DNA of 64,000 nucleotides from Candidatus Chlorobium antarcticum (GCA_030765725.1 JAVCDF010000001.1:62001-126000); one strand, 5' to 3'. Positions 26,238 through 38,171 are shown, counted from the first letter of the stretch. Notes: generated by a model not told the origin, from the sequence alone. Numbers and translations are program-made.

Positions 26238-27170
26238 ATGAAGCTTTCGGTCGTCATCCCGGTCATGAATGAGCAAGAGAGCATCAAACCACTTTTTGAA
26301 GCCCTTGCTGCCGCTCTCTCCTCAATAGAACATGAAATTGTTCTGGTTGATGACGGTTCCACTGACGGCACCGTCGCAAAAATTGAGGCCAACCGCCCAC
26401 CCAACCTCAAGCTGGTGGTACTGAACAAAAACTACGGCCAGACAACAGCCATGGCTGCAGGCATTGACGAAGCCTCCGGTGAACTCATTGCAACCATGGA
26501 CGGCGACCTGCAGAACGACCCCGGCGACATCCCCATGATGATGCAGTACCTCTCCGACCACAACCTTGATGTTGTGGCCGGGAGACGCGCAGGAAGAAAA
26601 GACGGCATGGTCCTCAGAAAAATTCCGAGCCTCATCGCCAACGCCCTCATCCGCAACATGACCGATGTGCACATCCGCGACTACGGCTGCACCCTGAAAG
26701 TATTCAAGAAAGATGTCGCAAAAAACCTTGGTCTTTACGGTGAGCTTCACCGCTTCATCCCGGTACTGGTACAGCTTTACGGAGCAACAATGGAGGAGGT
26801 CGATGTCCGCCATCACGAAAGGAAGTTCGGACGGTCAAAATACGGCATCGGGCGTACCTTCAAGGTTCTCTCCGACCTGCTCTTCATGGTGTTTTTCCAG
26901 AAATACAGCCAGAAGCCGATGCACCTCTTCGGCACCCTCGGCTTTCTCTCGCTCTTTACCGGCCTGGGAATGAACCTCTACCTGCTGGTTCTAAAAATTT
27001 TGGGACAGGACATAGGAAACCGCCCCCTGCTTTCGCTCGGCATTATCCTGACCTTTATCGGTATTCAGCTTATTACAACCGGCTTCATAGCGGAATTCAT
27101 CATGCGAACCTATTATGAGTCGCAAAACAAGAAACCCTACATCATCAGAAAAATCGTTGGCAAACAATAA
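26238..27170 (+). CDS. GT2 polyprenyl-phosphate glycosyltransferase (ArnC/DPM1-like)
   Basis: The 310-residue protein has an N-terminal GT-A domain with VDDGSTDGT (about 36) and ATMDGDLQNDP (about 88-98, the DxD site), then two C-terminal membrane helices (about 233-255 and 267-290). This is the layout of ArnC/GtrB-type enzymes that move a sugar from a nucleotide to undecaprenyl phosphate on the cytoplasmic face. The flanking GT39 and flippase-like genes fit such a pathway. A paralogue with the same architecture lies at 62.8-63.8 kb. The sugar cannot be deduced. Confidence 0.87.
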   Translation: MKLSVVIPVMNEQESIKPLFEALAAALSSIEHEIVLVDDGSTDGTVAKIEANRPPNLKLVVLNKNYGQTTAMAAGIDEASGELIATMDGDLQNDPGDIPMMMQYLSDHNLDVVAGRRAGRKDGMVLRKIPSLIANALIRNMTDVHIRDYGCTLKVFKKDVAKNLGLYGELHRFIPVLVQLYGATMEEVDVRHHERKFGRSKYGIGRTFKVLSDLLFMVFFQKYSQKPMHLFGTLGFLSLFTGLGMNLYLLVLKILGQDIGNRPLLSLGIILTFIGIQLITTGFIAEFIMRTYYESQNKKPYIIRKIVGKQ

Positions 27171-28053
27171 TTCAAAAGTAAAAAAACTGCTCAAAACAGC
27201 AGTTCAGATACTCGTTACAGTCATAGCCCTTTCCCTTGTCCTGCAGAAAACCGACATTGGTGAAATTGGCAGGATCATTCAGGGCGCCAATATCTGGTAC
27301 CTGCTGGCATCCCTTCTGTTTTTCAACATCTCAAAGGTGTTCAATGCCGTGCGGTTGAGCCGGTTTTTCAAAGCAGTTGGGCTTGAGCTCTCATGGGTCT
27401 ACAACCTCAAGCTCTACTACCTCGGCATGTTCTACAACCTCTTCCTACCAGGCGGGATAGGAGGCGACGGATACAAGATTTTTGTTCTGAAAAAGAACCA
27501 TGAAATCAAAACAATCAATGTATTCCATGCCGTTTTCTGGGATAGAATCTGCGGAATTTTCGCCCTTGTCTTTCTCTCGCTTATCCTCCTGATTCCGAGC
27601 TCGTTCGCCGTAGCACTTCCAAGCACCCTGCCCTACGCCTGGGCAGGCATCATAGCCATCTACCCTGTAGCCTTTCTTCTGAACAGGTTTGCATACCGGC
27701 AGTTTCTGCCGATATTCGCAATCACTGCATGGGAATCGATTCTGGTTCAGGCCACACAGGCTATTTCCGCCTGGTTCATTCTTCTGGCCATTGCCCCTGG
27801 AATGCCGGTCATAGACCATCTTGCCATTTTCCTTATTTCAACAGTAGCCACCATTCTGCCCATCACCATCGGCGGAGCCGGCGCACGCGAAGTCACCTTT
27901 TACTACCTGCTGAACTACTTACACCTCGACACAACCACAGGCATTACCCTCTCGCTGATATTTTTTGCCATTTCAGCACTCTCCTCACTTGCCGGCATCC
28001 TTACCCGCATCAGGCACGAATCAAGCCATCCGGATGCAGAGCAAACGGAATAA
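27115..28053 (+). CDS. Flippase-like integral membrane protein (UPF0104 / LPG synthase TM-like)
   Basis: The 312-residue protein has about eight membrane helices and the conserved segment YYLGMFYNLFLPGGIGGDGYK (about 102-122, in family order), typical of the UPF0104/lysylphosphatidylglycerol-synthase membrane domain without the catalytic half. Later blocks TILPITIGGAGAREVTF agree. The frame overlaps the GT2 gene by 56 bases from ATG 27115; a TTG at 27157 would shorten the overlap. Members are proposed lipid or lipid-linked-sugar flippases. It ends the four-gene cassette, converging on recJ. Confidence 0.8.
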   Translation: MSRKTRNPTSSEKSLANNNSKVKKLLKTAVQILVTVIALSLVLQKTDIGEIGRIIQGANIWYLLASLLFFNISKVFNAVRLSRFFKAVGLELSWVYNLKLYYLGMFYNLFLPGGIGGDGYKIFVLKKNHEIKTINVFHAVFWDRICGIFALVFLSLILLIPSSFAVALPSTLPYAWAGIIAIYPVAFLLNRFAYRQFLPIFAITAWESILVQATQAISAWFILLAIAPGMPVIDHLAIFLISTVATILPITIGGAGAREVTFYYLLNYLHLDTTTGITLSLIFFAISALSSLAGILTRIRHESSHPDAEQTE

Positions 28054-28073
28054 CATGCTTCGCCAACAAAGAC

Positions 28074-29798
28074 TTACAGAGTAGATTGCAGCGGGCTCTC
28101 TACGGAAAGATCCCGCACTTTTGCCTGCAGCTCAACCCTGCCGTTCCACTCATGCTCTTCAAGAGAGTAGACCATTGAAAAAACCGGGTTAGAGGCTTTC
28201 TTTAACGCCTCATAAATATCTTTGCGATCAAAAGCTATGGCCTCAAGCTTTTTTCCCGACCAGTCCATTGCCGTGAATTTCACATGGCGCTCTTTCAGCA
28301 ACCGGAGAGAACCGTTGCACTGCAAACCTTCGGAAAGAAACAGCGGCTCACGGTTTCCGATTCCGTACGGAGAAAATCGCTGAAGTGATTTGATGAAATT
28401 TGGAGTCATCTCATTCATAGCAAGCACCGTATCGACATCCAACGCCTTCTGCCGTTCTTCAATACCGAGCAATCTGGCGCAGACCTCGTCAAACCGCTTT
28501 CTGAAAGGGGGTAGATTCTCCGGGCGGAGAGTCACCCCTGCAGCCTGATGATGGCCCCCGAACTGCTCAAGCAATTCAGAGCACTCCTGCAGAACATCAT
28601 AAATGTTCAATCCTGGAACACTTCTGACAGACCCCTTCACCATCTCCTTTGATGCCCCCATAATCACTGTCGGGAGATGATACCGTTCAAGCATTTTTGA
28701 AGCCACAATACCAACCACTCCAAGATGCCAGCTCTCGTCATAGAGCACAATGGATGAACAGTACGATGCAAAATGTCCCTCAACCATCTCCTCTGCCCTC
28801 TTCAGCATATCGGCATCTGTCCGTCGCCTCAGAACATTCAGTTCTTCAAGCTCTCCGGCATGTCTCTTTGCCTCAACCGCCGACTCGGAAAGCAGACAGG
28901 CGACAGCCTTGCCGGCAGATCCCATCCGGCCTGCCGCATTGATGCGGGGAGCAATGCCAAAAGTGATGCTGGTCATGCTCAAATCTACAGGTTTCATCTT
29001 CATAAGGAACAGCATAGCCTCAATGCCTGGCCGCGGCCGCTGCTGCATCATTCTGAACCCCTCCCGCACCATCGTACGGTTTTCTTCCGAGAGAACGACC
29101 ATGTCAGCAGCCGTAGCGATGGCTGCCAAATCGAGATATTTCTGCCAGCTCTCTTTACTGAGCTGAAGCTCTTCGGCAATGGCCTGAATGAACCTGAACG
29201 CGACACCACAGCCGCAAAGCTCCCTGAACGGATAGGTGCAGCCTGGAACTTTCGGGTTCAGAATGGCATAGGCATCGGGCAGTTCAGCCGATTCATGATG
29301 GTCGCAGACAATAACATCAATGTCGTTTTCAGCAGCCCGCTCTATTGCCAGATTGGCATTGATACCACAGTCAACTGTAATGATAAGGCCAACTCCCCGC
29401 TCCGCCGCCGTCTGCACGCCTTGCATTGAAAGCCCGTATCCTTCCTCAAAACGGTTGTTGATATAATAGGAGACATCAACCCCCCTCTCCCTAAAAAAAA
29501 GATGCAGCATCGCCGTTCCGGTAATACCGTCAACATCATAGTCGCCGTATATCATAACCTTTTCACCCGAGCGCATTGCCTCCTGCACCCGGCCGACCGC
29601 CTTGGGCATGGAACCAAAAAGAGATGGCGGTGGAAGGCTCTCAAGAGGAGCGGTAAAAAAAGCTTCTGCAGCTTCATAACTCATCACCCCTCTCTTGAAA
29701 AAGATACGGGCAAGAGGTAGGGATGCTTTGATACTCTCTGCAAAAGAAGCAAGGGCTTCATCATCAACGGGAGGCAGGTTCCAACGGTAGCGTTTCAT
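28074..29798 (-). CDS. recJ: Single-stranded-DNA-specific 5'-3' exonuclease RecJ
   Basis: The 574-residue protein degrades single-stranded DNA 5' to 3' in recombination and mismatch/base excision repair. DHH-family motifs are intact: IYGDYDVDGITGTAML (about 81), ITVDCGIN (about 139), VCDHHES (about 161) and a DHHA1 region with GGHHQAAGVTL (about 423). The start was set at MKRYRWNLPP; a longer frame to 29846 lacks the family's sequence. It faces the membrane cassette with a 20-base gap and diverges from fbp. Confidence 0.96.
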   Translation of the reverse strand: MKRYRWNLPPVDDEALASFAESIKASLPLARIFFKRGVMSYEAAEAFFTAPLESLPPPSLFGSMPKAVGRVQEAMRSGEKVMIYGDYDVDGITGTAMLHLFFRERGVDVSYYINNRFEEGYGLSMQGVQTAAERGVGLIITVDCGINANLAIERAAENDIDVIVCDHHESAELPDAYAILNPKVPGCTYPFRELCGCGVAFRFIQAIAEELQLSKESWQKYLDLAAIATAADMVVLSEENRTMVREGFRMMQQRPRPGIEAMLFLMKMKPVDLSMTSITFGIAPRINAAGRMGSAGKAVACLLSESAVEAKRHAGELEELNVLRRRTDADMLKRAEEMVEGHFASYCSSIVLYDESWHLGVVGIVASKMLERYHLPTVIMGASKEMVKGSVRSVPGLNIYDVLQECSELLEQFGGHHQAAGVTLRPENLPPFRKRFDEVCARLLGIEERQKALDVDTVLAMNEMTPNFIKSLQRFSPYGIGNREPLFLSEGLQCNGSLRLLKERHVKFTAMDWSGKKLEAIAFDRKDIYEALKKASNPVFSMVYSLEEHEWNGRVELQAKVRDLSVESPLQSTL

Positions 29799-29977
29799 GA
29801 AAAAAAAGAGGACGGAATTGAGCGCAGAATGATAGCAAAGAATCAATGTAACGCTTCCCCCTGAACCCGCAAAAGGAAAGGGCTGCGGCTTGAATTTAGG
29901 TCAGGATATCACTACATTGAACTCTAAACATATCCATCCTTTGTACTCTTGCATCAATCACAATTGAACCCACGAGC

Positions 29978-30979
29978 ATGAGCAAGCTGATTACCATTGA
30001 ACGACACATTCTTGAACAGCAGAAAAATTTTCCCGAAGCAACCGGCGAACTGACAGATCTCCTCAGTGATGTTGCCTTTGCCGCCAAACTGGTCAGACGG
30101 GAGGTTGTGCGCGCAGGACTGGTCGACATTCTTGGATTTGCCGGCAGCACCAATGTTCAGGGGGAAGAGGTAAAGAAGCTTGATCTGTTCGCAAACGATA
30201 AAATCATCAACGCCATCGGCCAGCACGGCCGGTTCGCAATTATGGGCTCTGAAGAAAACGAAGAGATCATAATCCCCCCGAATAACGAAAAGGGCAGCTA
30301 CGCCCTGCTCTTCGACCCCCTTGATGGCTCTTCCAACATTGATGTTAATGTGAGTGTCGGCACAATATTCTCCATCTACAAAATCAAGAACAGCGACCCC
30401 CGCAAAGCAGATATCAGCGACTGCCTGCAGAAAGGCTCTGAACAGGTTGCAGCTGGGTATGTCATCTACGGCTCTTCAGTGGTTATGGTCTACACCACCG
30501 GTCACGGAGTTCACGGCTTCACCTACGACCCAACCATCGGCGAATTTCTCCTGTCGCATGAGAACATTGTCACCCCGAAAAGCGGAAAATACTATTCGAT
30601 CAACGAGGGTTCATACGAACAGTTCAATGAGGAAACAAAGAAATACCTCAGCTATATCAAACAGGAGGACCCCGCAACCAATCGGCCATACAGCACCCGA
30701 TACATCGGTTCACTGGTTGCCGATTTCCATCGCAACCTGCTCACTGGCGGCGTCTTTGTCTATCCACCTACAGAAACACACCCCAACGGAAAGCTTCGCC
30801 TTATGTATGAAGGCAACCCCCTCGCATACATCTGTGAGCAGGCGGGCGGACGGGCAACTGACGGAAGGCGCCGCATTCTCGACATTGACCCGAGCGAACT
30901 GCATCAGCGCACACCGCTCTACATAGGAAGCGAAGATGATGTACGGGTAGCTGAGGAGTTTGAGCAGGGCATTCGCTGA
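29978..30979 (+). CDS. fbp: Fructose-1,6-bisphosphatase, class I
   Basis: The 333-residue enzyme dephosphorylates fructose-1,6-bisphosphate in gluconeogenesis, needed here to build sugars from reductive-TCA carbon. Class I motifs are [23 protein letters not shown] (about 111-133, metal site, in family order), the substrate block [21 protein letters not shown] (about 270) and MGSEENEE (about 88). Length matches the family. It is a single gene ended by a bidirectional hairpin. Green sulfur bacteria lack a Calvin cycle, so a gluconeogenic role is favoured. Confidence 0.96.
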   Translation: MSKLITIERHILEQQKNFPEATGELTDLLSDVAFAAKLVRREVVRAGLVDILGFAGSTNVQGEEVKKLDLFANDKIINAIGQHGRFAIMGSEENEEIIIPPNNEKGSYALLFDPLDGSSNIDVNVSVGTIFSIYKIKNSDPRKADISDCLQKGSEQVAAGYVIYGSSVVMVYTTGHGVHGFTYDPTIGEFLLSHENIVTPKSGKYYSINEGSYEQFNEETKKYLSYIKQEDPATNRPYSTRYIGSLVADFHRNLLTGGVFVYPPTETHPNGKLRLMYEGNPLAYICEQAGGRATDGRRRILDIDPSELHQRTPLYIGSEDDVRVAEEFEQGIR

Positions 30980-31008
30980 ACTGCCCCAACACCCTTCACT
31001 GAAAAAAA

Positions 31009-31043
31009 GAAAAGCCACCGTTCTCAGGTAGCTTTTCTTTTTT
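31009..31043. terminator. Bidirectional terminator between fbp and ymdB
   Basis: Stem GAAAAGCCACC (31009-31019) pairs with GGTAGCTTTTC (31027-31037), with one mismatch and a seven-base loop. An A-run lies before it and a T-run after, so it can serve both converging genes. Confidence 0.75.
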
Positions 31044-31858
31044 CAGATACTCCCCCGTTCAAAGGGCGGATAAAAAAGCCGTTCAATGCCTGTCGCCATG
31101 CCGGTAGCCGCATCAAAAGCCATAATGATGCCCAACATATGGACATCATCCTGTGCACACTCATATTTGTGCGGTGTCTGATAAAGCATGCGGTCCGTGG
31201 CGGACTTGATCTGCATGCCAATAACCGACTGGTGTGGTCCCGTCATTCCTGCATCGGTGCAGTATGCCGTACCTTTTGGCAAAATCCGCTCATCAGCCGT
31301 CTGCACATGGGTATGGGTTCCTATCAAAGCCGATACCCTACCGTCAAGATACCAGCCGAGAGCAATTTTTTCAGCTGTCGCTTCTGCATGGAAATCAACA
31401 AAAATAAAACGGGCCCTATCCTTTACCTGCTTGATAACCCAATCGGCAGTCCGGAACGGACAGTCGATTGGCGACATGAAGGTCCTTCCCTGGAGGTTGA
31501 CAACCGCTATTTCACCCATACCCTCCGGAAGGCGATAAATGCCCACTCCCTTTCCATAGGTTCCTTTTGGATAGTTGAGAGGGCGCAGGACCTGAGGATG
31601 AGTTTTGAGAGTATCGAAAAAGTTGAAGTTGCTCCAGGTATGATTGCCTCCTGTCACCACATTTACGCCCGCCTCCAGCAACTGATTGAGGGCATCAACA
31701 CTCATACCCTTACCATTGTGTGCGTTCTCACCGTTGCAGACCACAAAATCAATATGATGGCTACTGATGAAGCTTTTCAGCATCCTGCCCACCATCTGCA
31801 GTCCGGGAGTGCCGACCACATCGCCAATAAAGAGTACCCTGAGGGTTTTTTGTGTCAT
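31043..31858 (-). CDS. YmdB-type metallophosphoesterase (TIGR00282)
   Basis: The 271-residue protein matches the YmdB family of binuclear metal phosphodiesterases: FIGDVVGTPG (about 9), NGENAHNGKGM (about 42), TGGNHTWSN (about 67), VDFHAEATAEK (about 153) and GTHTHVQTADERI (about 181), which supply the metal ligands. Family members cleave 2',3'-cyclic nucleotides and influence RNA turnover and biofilm genes in Bacillus. The start was placed at MTQKTLRV; the longer frame to 31912 runs toward the icd terminator. The specific role here is unknown. Confidence 0.9.
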   Translation of the reverse strand: MTQKTLRVLFIGDVVGTPGLQMVGRMLKSFISSHHIDFVVCNGENAHNGKGMSVDALNQLLEAGVNVVTGGNHTWSNFNFFDTLKTHPQVLRPLNYPKGTYGKGVGIYRLPEGMGEIAVVNLQGRTFMSPIDCPFRTADWVIKQVKDRARFIFVDFHAEATAEKIALGWYLDGRVSALIGTHTHVQTADERILPKGTAYCTDAGMTGPHQSVIGMQIKSATDRMLYQTPHKYECAQDDVHMLGIIMAFDAATGMATGIERLFYPPFERGSI

Positions 31859-31976
31859 ACTTGCTCGGTCCTGCTTGTTTATGGGCACCTCTCCGGCGCC
31901 ATTATGTTCCATATCAGTAAGGTACGCATGCAGGAGCAGAATAGAAAAGACCGAGAAGGAAAGAACCGCCCAAAAA

Positions 31977-32010
31977 CAGAAAAAGCCCGGAATAAACCGA
32001 GCTTTTTCTG
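31977..32010 (-). terminator. Terminator of icd
   Basis: A 14-bp stem (31977-31990 with 31997-32010) reads on the minus strand as CAGAAAAAGCTCGG paired with CCGGGCTTTTTCTG, with one G-U wobble and a six-base loop, followed by TTTTT. It lies 28 bases beyond the icd stop and also precedes ymdB. Confidence 0.8.
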
Positions 32011-32037
32011 TTTTTACTCTTCAGAACAAGAACGCAA

Positions 32038-34556
<2,519 letters not shown>

Positions 34557-35438
34557 TTATGCGGAAGGCTTGAAATCCTCAAGCCCTACCCTTGCGGCGA
34601 GTTCCTGATCATTAAGAACCTCATGGGCAAGCTTGATCATGGGTATGGTCGCACCCATGGAGCTGTAACCGCCATCATGAAAAAGGTTCTGCATGGTAAC
34701 CTTGCGTGAAAGGTCGCTGAGCACCGTCATGGCATACTCGGCGCACTCTTCGGCTGATGCATTGCCAAGAGGCGACATCAGGTCGCTGTACTCGTACATT
34801 TTCTCAAAACCGGGTATTCCGCTGCCTGCCTTTGTGTAGGTAGGGCTCTGGGATATGGTATTGATGCGAATTGCCCTGCTGGCAAGCCGTGGGCCGTAGC
34901 TGCGGACAATTGACTCAAGAAGGGACTTGGCGTCGCCCATGTCCGAATAAGTCCAGTAATTGCGCTGTGAAGCTATATAGGAGAGTGCCAGCACGCTTGC
35001 ACCGTCATTGAGCACATCATTCTTCAACGCATAAGATACGATGCGATGGAGCGAAAGTCCGGAAACATCAAGCGTCTTCATGAACCACTCGTAATTGAGT
35101 TCTTCATAAGGCAACTGCTTGCGGATATTCTGCGACATGCCGATGGAATGGACGATAAAGTCAACCTTGCCAACTTTTTCCTTCAGTTCTTTGAAACAGC
35201 GGTCGACATCATCGTTTTTGGATGCATCGCATACAATAACTGGAGCGTTTCCGCAGAGAGCGGAAAGTTCATCAGTATTGCCGAACCGCATGGCGGCCGC
35301 AACATTCGATATTGCAATACTGGCGCCCTCCTTGTATGCGTGAGCCGCAATCTGCCAACCTATACTGCTTTCATCAAGTGGGCCGAATACGATTCCCTTC
35401 TTCCCTTTCAACAGACCATAATGCGCTTTCTCGGACAT
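34557..35438 (-). CDS. fabI: Enoyl-[acyl-carrier-protein] reductase, FabI type
   Basis: The 293-residue protein reduces trans-2-enoyl-ACP in the last step of each fatty-acid elongation cycle. The FabI triad is spaced as usual: Y154 in LSYIAS, Y164 and K171 in YSDMGDAK. The N-terminal nucleotide site IVFGPLDESSIGWQIA and VHSIGMSQN also fit. It is about 30 residues longer than E. coli FabI and fairly divergent, with extra residues near YEYSDLMSPLGNASAEE. The start was placed at MSEKAHYG; the longer frame upstream adds an unrelated 40 residues. Confidence 0.9.
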   Translation of the reverse strand: MSEKAHYGLLKGKKGIVFGPLDESSIGWQIAAHAYKEGASIAISNVAAAMRFGNTDELSALCGNAPVIVCDASKNDDVDRCFKELKEKVGKVDFIVHSIGMSQNIRKQLPYEELNYEWFMKTLDVSGLSLHRIVSYALKNDVLNDGASVLALSYIASQRNYWTYSDMGDAKSLLESIVRSYGPRLASRAIRINTISQSPTYTKAGSGIPGFEKMYEYSDLMSPLGNASAEECAEYAMTVLSDLSRKVTMQNLFHDGGYSSMGATIPMIKLAHEVLNDQELAARVGLEDFKPSA

Positions 35439-35584
35439 GATATAAGCTGATTCTTTAACAAAATGGGAGACAAGACCCCAGTGACTCAATATTTTAAACA
35501 ATGAAGATACAAGATTCCCGTGAAAACTTAAAAGGTTACCCTGATATTTCTTCTTCAAGGGTGGTTCAGCCCCCCTGCAAGGCT

Positions 35585-36886
35585 TCAGATCTTCATGCGC
35601 CGCATTGAGCGGAGCTTGTCGAGAACATTTTTATTGACATTGAGCTCCGCCTCCTCCTTTGGCACGGGAATTTCACGGAAAATCACCCGCAGGAGATTGT
35701 CTTCGCGCACAAACTCTTCCATTTCCAGACTGTAGAGCGCCCGGGGAAGGGTAATGATGCGCTGCGCGCGGTCAACGGCAACAACAATATCCGTTCCCAT
35801 CCTTTCAACACTCACATCCTCGGCATCTTTGAGGAAAGGAATCTTTATACAGAGAATTTCATGATGGTCCTCCCGCAGATCATTCTTGCTGCTCTCAATC
35901 CAGAAATTCTTTCCCGAATAGAAAATTCTGTCAGGCATCTGCTCACCAAACACCAGTTTGCTGATTTCATGGAGAGCGTCGGGCCCGATAGGCTCGGTTC
36001 TCTGCAGATGGCAGCGGAAAACAGGGGTGGGATAGAAGGAGTTATCGATCTCCATCAGGTACTTGCTGTGCAGATCGGCCCAAAACTCAAAATACTCGCC
36101 AACCGTTGTGGAGGTGGGAAGAATCTTGTTGATGAAAATGCCATCGATGTTGATGCCATATAAGTGCACGAAAGTATATGCCCGTTTAGTCTCAAGGATG
36201 GAGAGTTTTTCAGGATTCAGCACCAGCCGGAAAGTAACCTCAGGACTGAGAATGAACTGGTTGATGTCCTCCATCTGCTTGAGCAGAACATTGACCTCAT
36301 TGAAGAAATCGTCATCGGGAATGGAGTTTCCCGAAAGAGGACGAGCAAGCGATGACATGCTTTTGTAGAGCTTGAAGAACTGCTTGCCCATATTGCCCCC
36401 GATGATGATTTCGGGATAGGCAAGAAGACGGAGAGTATTGCCGGTAGGAGATGTGTCCAGCACTACTGCGTCCCATTTTCCGGAATGCGACTCATCAAGA
36501 AGGCGACTGAGGGCAAAAATTTCGTCAAGTCCGGGCTGGGTTGTCAGTTCTGAAGCCATGCCGCTGTCAATTCCCTTATTCTTATAGGATGTGGAGACAA
36601 ACTTCTGGAACCCCGACATGTTCTTTTTGAGCTCATAGACCGTATCAACCTCAAGGCCGTACAGATTCTCCTCGATTTCCTGTGGATCATTGCGGCTGAT
36701 GCGCACATTGAAAACATCTGAAAGCGAGTGTGCCGGATCGGACGACATGATCAGCACTTTTTTCCCCTGTCTTGCCAAAGCCACCGCCGTCGATGAGGAG
36801 ATTGTGGTTTTACCGGTACCGCCTTTTCCGGAATAGATGATGACCCTCGTTTTGGAGCCCTTCTCAGTTAAATCCCTTGACAGCAT
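35585..36886 (-). CDS. ArsA/Get3-like ATPase with C-terminal HSP20-like domain
   Basis: The 433-residue protein has a deviant Walker A with the ArsA-type second Lys (SGKGGTGKTTIS, about 19-30), switch I SSDPAHSL (about 48) and switch II LDTSPTGNTLR (about 144). Residues from about 335 to 405 (EILCIKIPF, then ITLPRAL and LLRVIF) resemble the small HSP20-like beta domain attached to many single-domain ArsA homologues. No other arsenic genes are near, so arsenite export is unlikely. Green sulfur bacteria have several such proteins, possibly involved in membrane-protein targeting or chlorosome biogenesis; that is speculative. Confidence 0.85.
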   Translation of the reverse strand: MLSRDLTEKGSKTRVIIYSGKGGTGKTTISSSTAVALARQGKKVLIMSSDPAHSLSDVFNVRISRNDPQEIEENLYGLEVDTVYELKKNMSGFQKFVSTSYKNKGIDSGMASELTTQPGLDEIFALSRLLDESHSGKWDAVVLDTSPTGNTLRLLAYPEIIIGGNMGKQFFKLYKSMSSLARPLSGNSIPDDDFFNEVNVLLKQMEDINQFILSPEVTFRLVLNPEKLSILETKRAYTFVHLYGINIDGIFINKILPTSTTVGEYFEFWADLHSKYLMEIDNSFYPTPVFRCHLQRTEPIGPDALHEISKLVFGEQMPDRIFYSGKNFWIESSKNDLREDHHEILCIKIPFLKDAEDVSVERMGTDIVVAVDRAQRIITLPRALYSLEMEEFVREDNLLRVIFREIPVPKEEAELNVNKNVLDKLRSMRRMKI

Positions 36887-36951
36887 ATGCTCATTCCGGT
36901 TATGGTCACAAATCTCAATATAATAACTTCGCAAGGTACCATTTTCCCGTA

Positions 36952-37536
36952 TCAGAGAAAAACGGTCTTTTTGGCCAGCGCCCCGGCAAGCTGCACCATA
37001 TATTCCTCATGGCTGATTTCCACGGCACCGAGATGCTTGAGATGCGGATTCATAATCTGCGCATCAAGGAGGCGGAACCCTTTCAGCCTGAGCCGGCGCA
37101 CCAGAAAAGAGAGCGCCACCTGTGATGCGTAGGAGCGGCGGGAGAACATCGACTCGCCAAAAAAAGCCCCTCCCATAGACATGCCGTAAAGCCCGCCCGC
37201 AAGCTCTCCCTCCTGCCAGCACTCAATGCTGTGAGCAAGCCCGAGTTTATGAAGATGCTGATAAGCTGCAATGATAGGCTCTGAAATCCAGGTCTCGGAA
37301 TCTCCTTTCCGTGGAGCCGCGCATCCACGGATAACCCCGGCAAAATCATGGTTCAGGGTGAGCTTGAACTCCCCTTTCCGTTCAAGACGGCGCACATCCC
37401 TTGAGGGGCGGAAAAGCTCAAGAGGGAACACCGCCCGCATATGGGGACGGCACCAGTAAAGCTCTCCATCGTCGGGATCCGACATGGGGAAAAACCCTTC
37501 CCGGTAGGCCTTCAGAAGCGTGGCAATGGCAAGCAT
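36952..37536 (-). CDS. aat: Leucyl/phenylalanyl-tRNA-protein transferase
   Basis: The 194-residue enzyme adds Leu or Phe from aminoacyl-tRNA to proteins with N-terminal Lys or Arg, marking them for ClpAP. Family blocks are GFFPMSDP near the N-terminus, WCRPHMRAVFPLE, TWISEPIIAAYQHLHKLGLAHSIECW (about 92-117, in family order) and GGLYGMSMGGAFFGESMFSRR (about 122-142). Length is slightly below the E. coli enzyme (234). It lies in a minus-strand run with a nitroreductase gene 33 bases upstream. Confidence 0.94.
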   Translation of the reverse strand: MLAIATLLKAYREGFFPMSDPDDGELYWCRPHMRAVFPLELFRPSRDVRRLERKGEFKLTLNHDFAGVIRGCAAPRKGDSETWISEPIIAAYQHLHKLGLAHSIECWQEGELAGGLYGMSMGGAFFGESMFSRRSYASQVALSFLVRRLRLKGFRLLDAQIMNPHLKHLGAVEISHEEYMVQLAGALAKKTVFL

Positions 37537-37569
37537 GGAATCAAAAAGGAGGAAAGATAGAGGGAAATT

Positions 37570-38148
37570 TCAATGAAACCGAAGCAGCACATCAGCGGCT
37601 TCCCGCTTCGGCACATGGTGAATGTCGTTTCGGTCGCGGTAGTAGCCAGTGCCCTCACCCTCCCCGATCCTGTCAATAACAATGGTTTCAGCTGGTCTGC
37701 CAAGAGCTATGACCATTTGAACAGCGTACTGGTCTGGAATCCGCAGCAGTTCACGAACAGCACCCTTCTGCACTGAACCCACAATACAGCCGCCAAAGCC
37801 CGCAGCAGTGGCACCAAGAAGAATGGCTCCGGCAGCAATGCCGCAGTCGCAGGATGAGTCAGCAGCAATGGAGAGATCATTGAGCATCACCAAATACGCG
37901 GTTGGCCGCTCACCCTCTTCCGGCCCTGGCCAGTCCTCAAGATAGCCCGTCCACTGCAGCAGAGGAAACAGCCCGGCACATTCTGCCATTTCGGTAAGGG
38001 CAATATAACGAAGCGGCTGCAGGTTGCGCGCCGACGGCAGGCAGGTGGCAATCTCCACAAGATTGCCTACAGCCTCTTCGCCAACCGGAGCACCACCCTC
38101 AAACCGACGGCAACTCCTTGAGCGACTCACAAGATCTCTGAACTGCAT
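37570..38148 (-). CDS. Nitroreductase-family flavoprotein
   Basis: The 192-residue protein has the nitroreductase fold: an N-terminal SRSRSCRRFEGG that binds FMN phosphate, PSARNLQPLRYI (about 43), the Gly-rich AAGAILLGATAAGFGGCIVGS (about 117-137) and a late IALGRPAE. The family reduces quinones, flavins or nitro groups. Start at MQFRDL is preferred; a TTG nine codons upstream overlaps the stop of the preceding glycosyltransferase gene and would also fit coupled translation. The physiological substrate is unknown. Confidence 0.88.
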   Translation of the reverse strand: MQFRDLVSRSRSCRRFEGGAPVGEEAVGNLVEIATCLPSARNLQPLRYIALTEMAECAGLFPLLQWTGYLEDWPGPEEGERPTAYLVMLNDLSIAADSSCDCGIAAGAILLGATAAGFGGCIVGSVQKGAVRELLRIPDQYAVQMVIALGRPAETIVIDRIGEGEGTGYYRDRNDIHHVPKREAADVLLRFH

Positions 38149-38171
38149 AAAGTCATTTTCCTTTACTTCCG

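Noticed and set aside
35585-36886. Calling the ArsA-like gene an arsenite pump ATPase
   Set aside because: No arsB, arsR or arsC is nearby, and the single-domain form with an HSP20-like tail fits other Get3-like proteins better.
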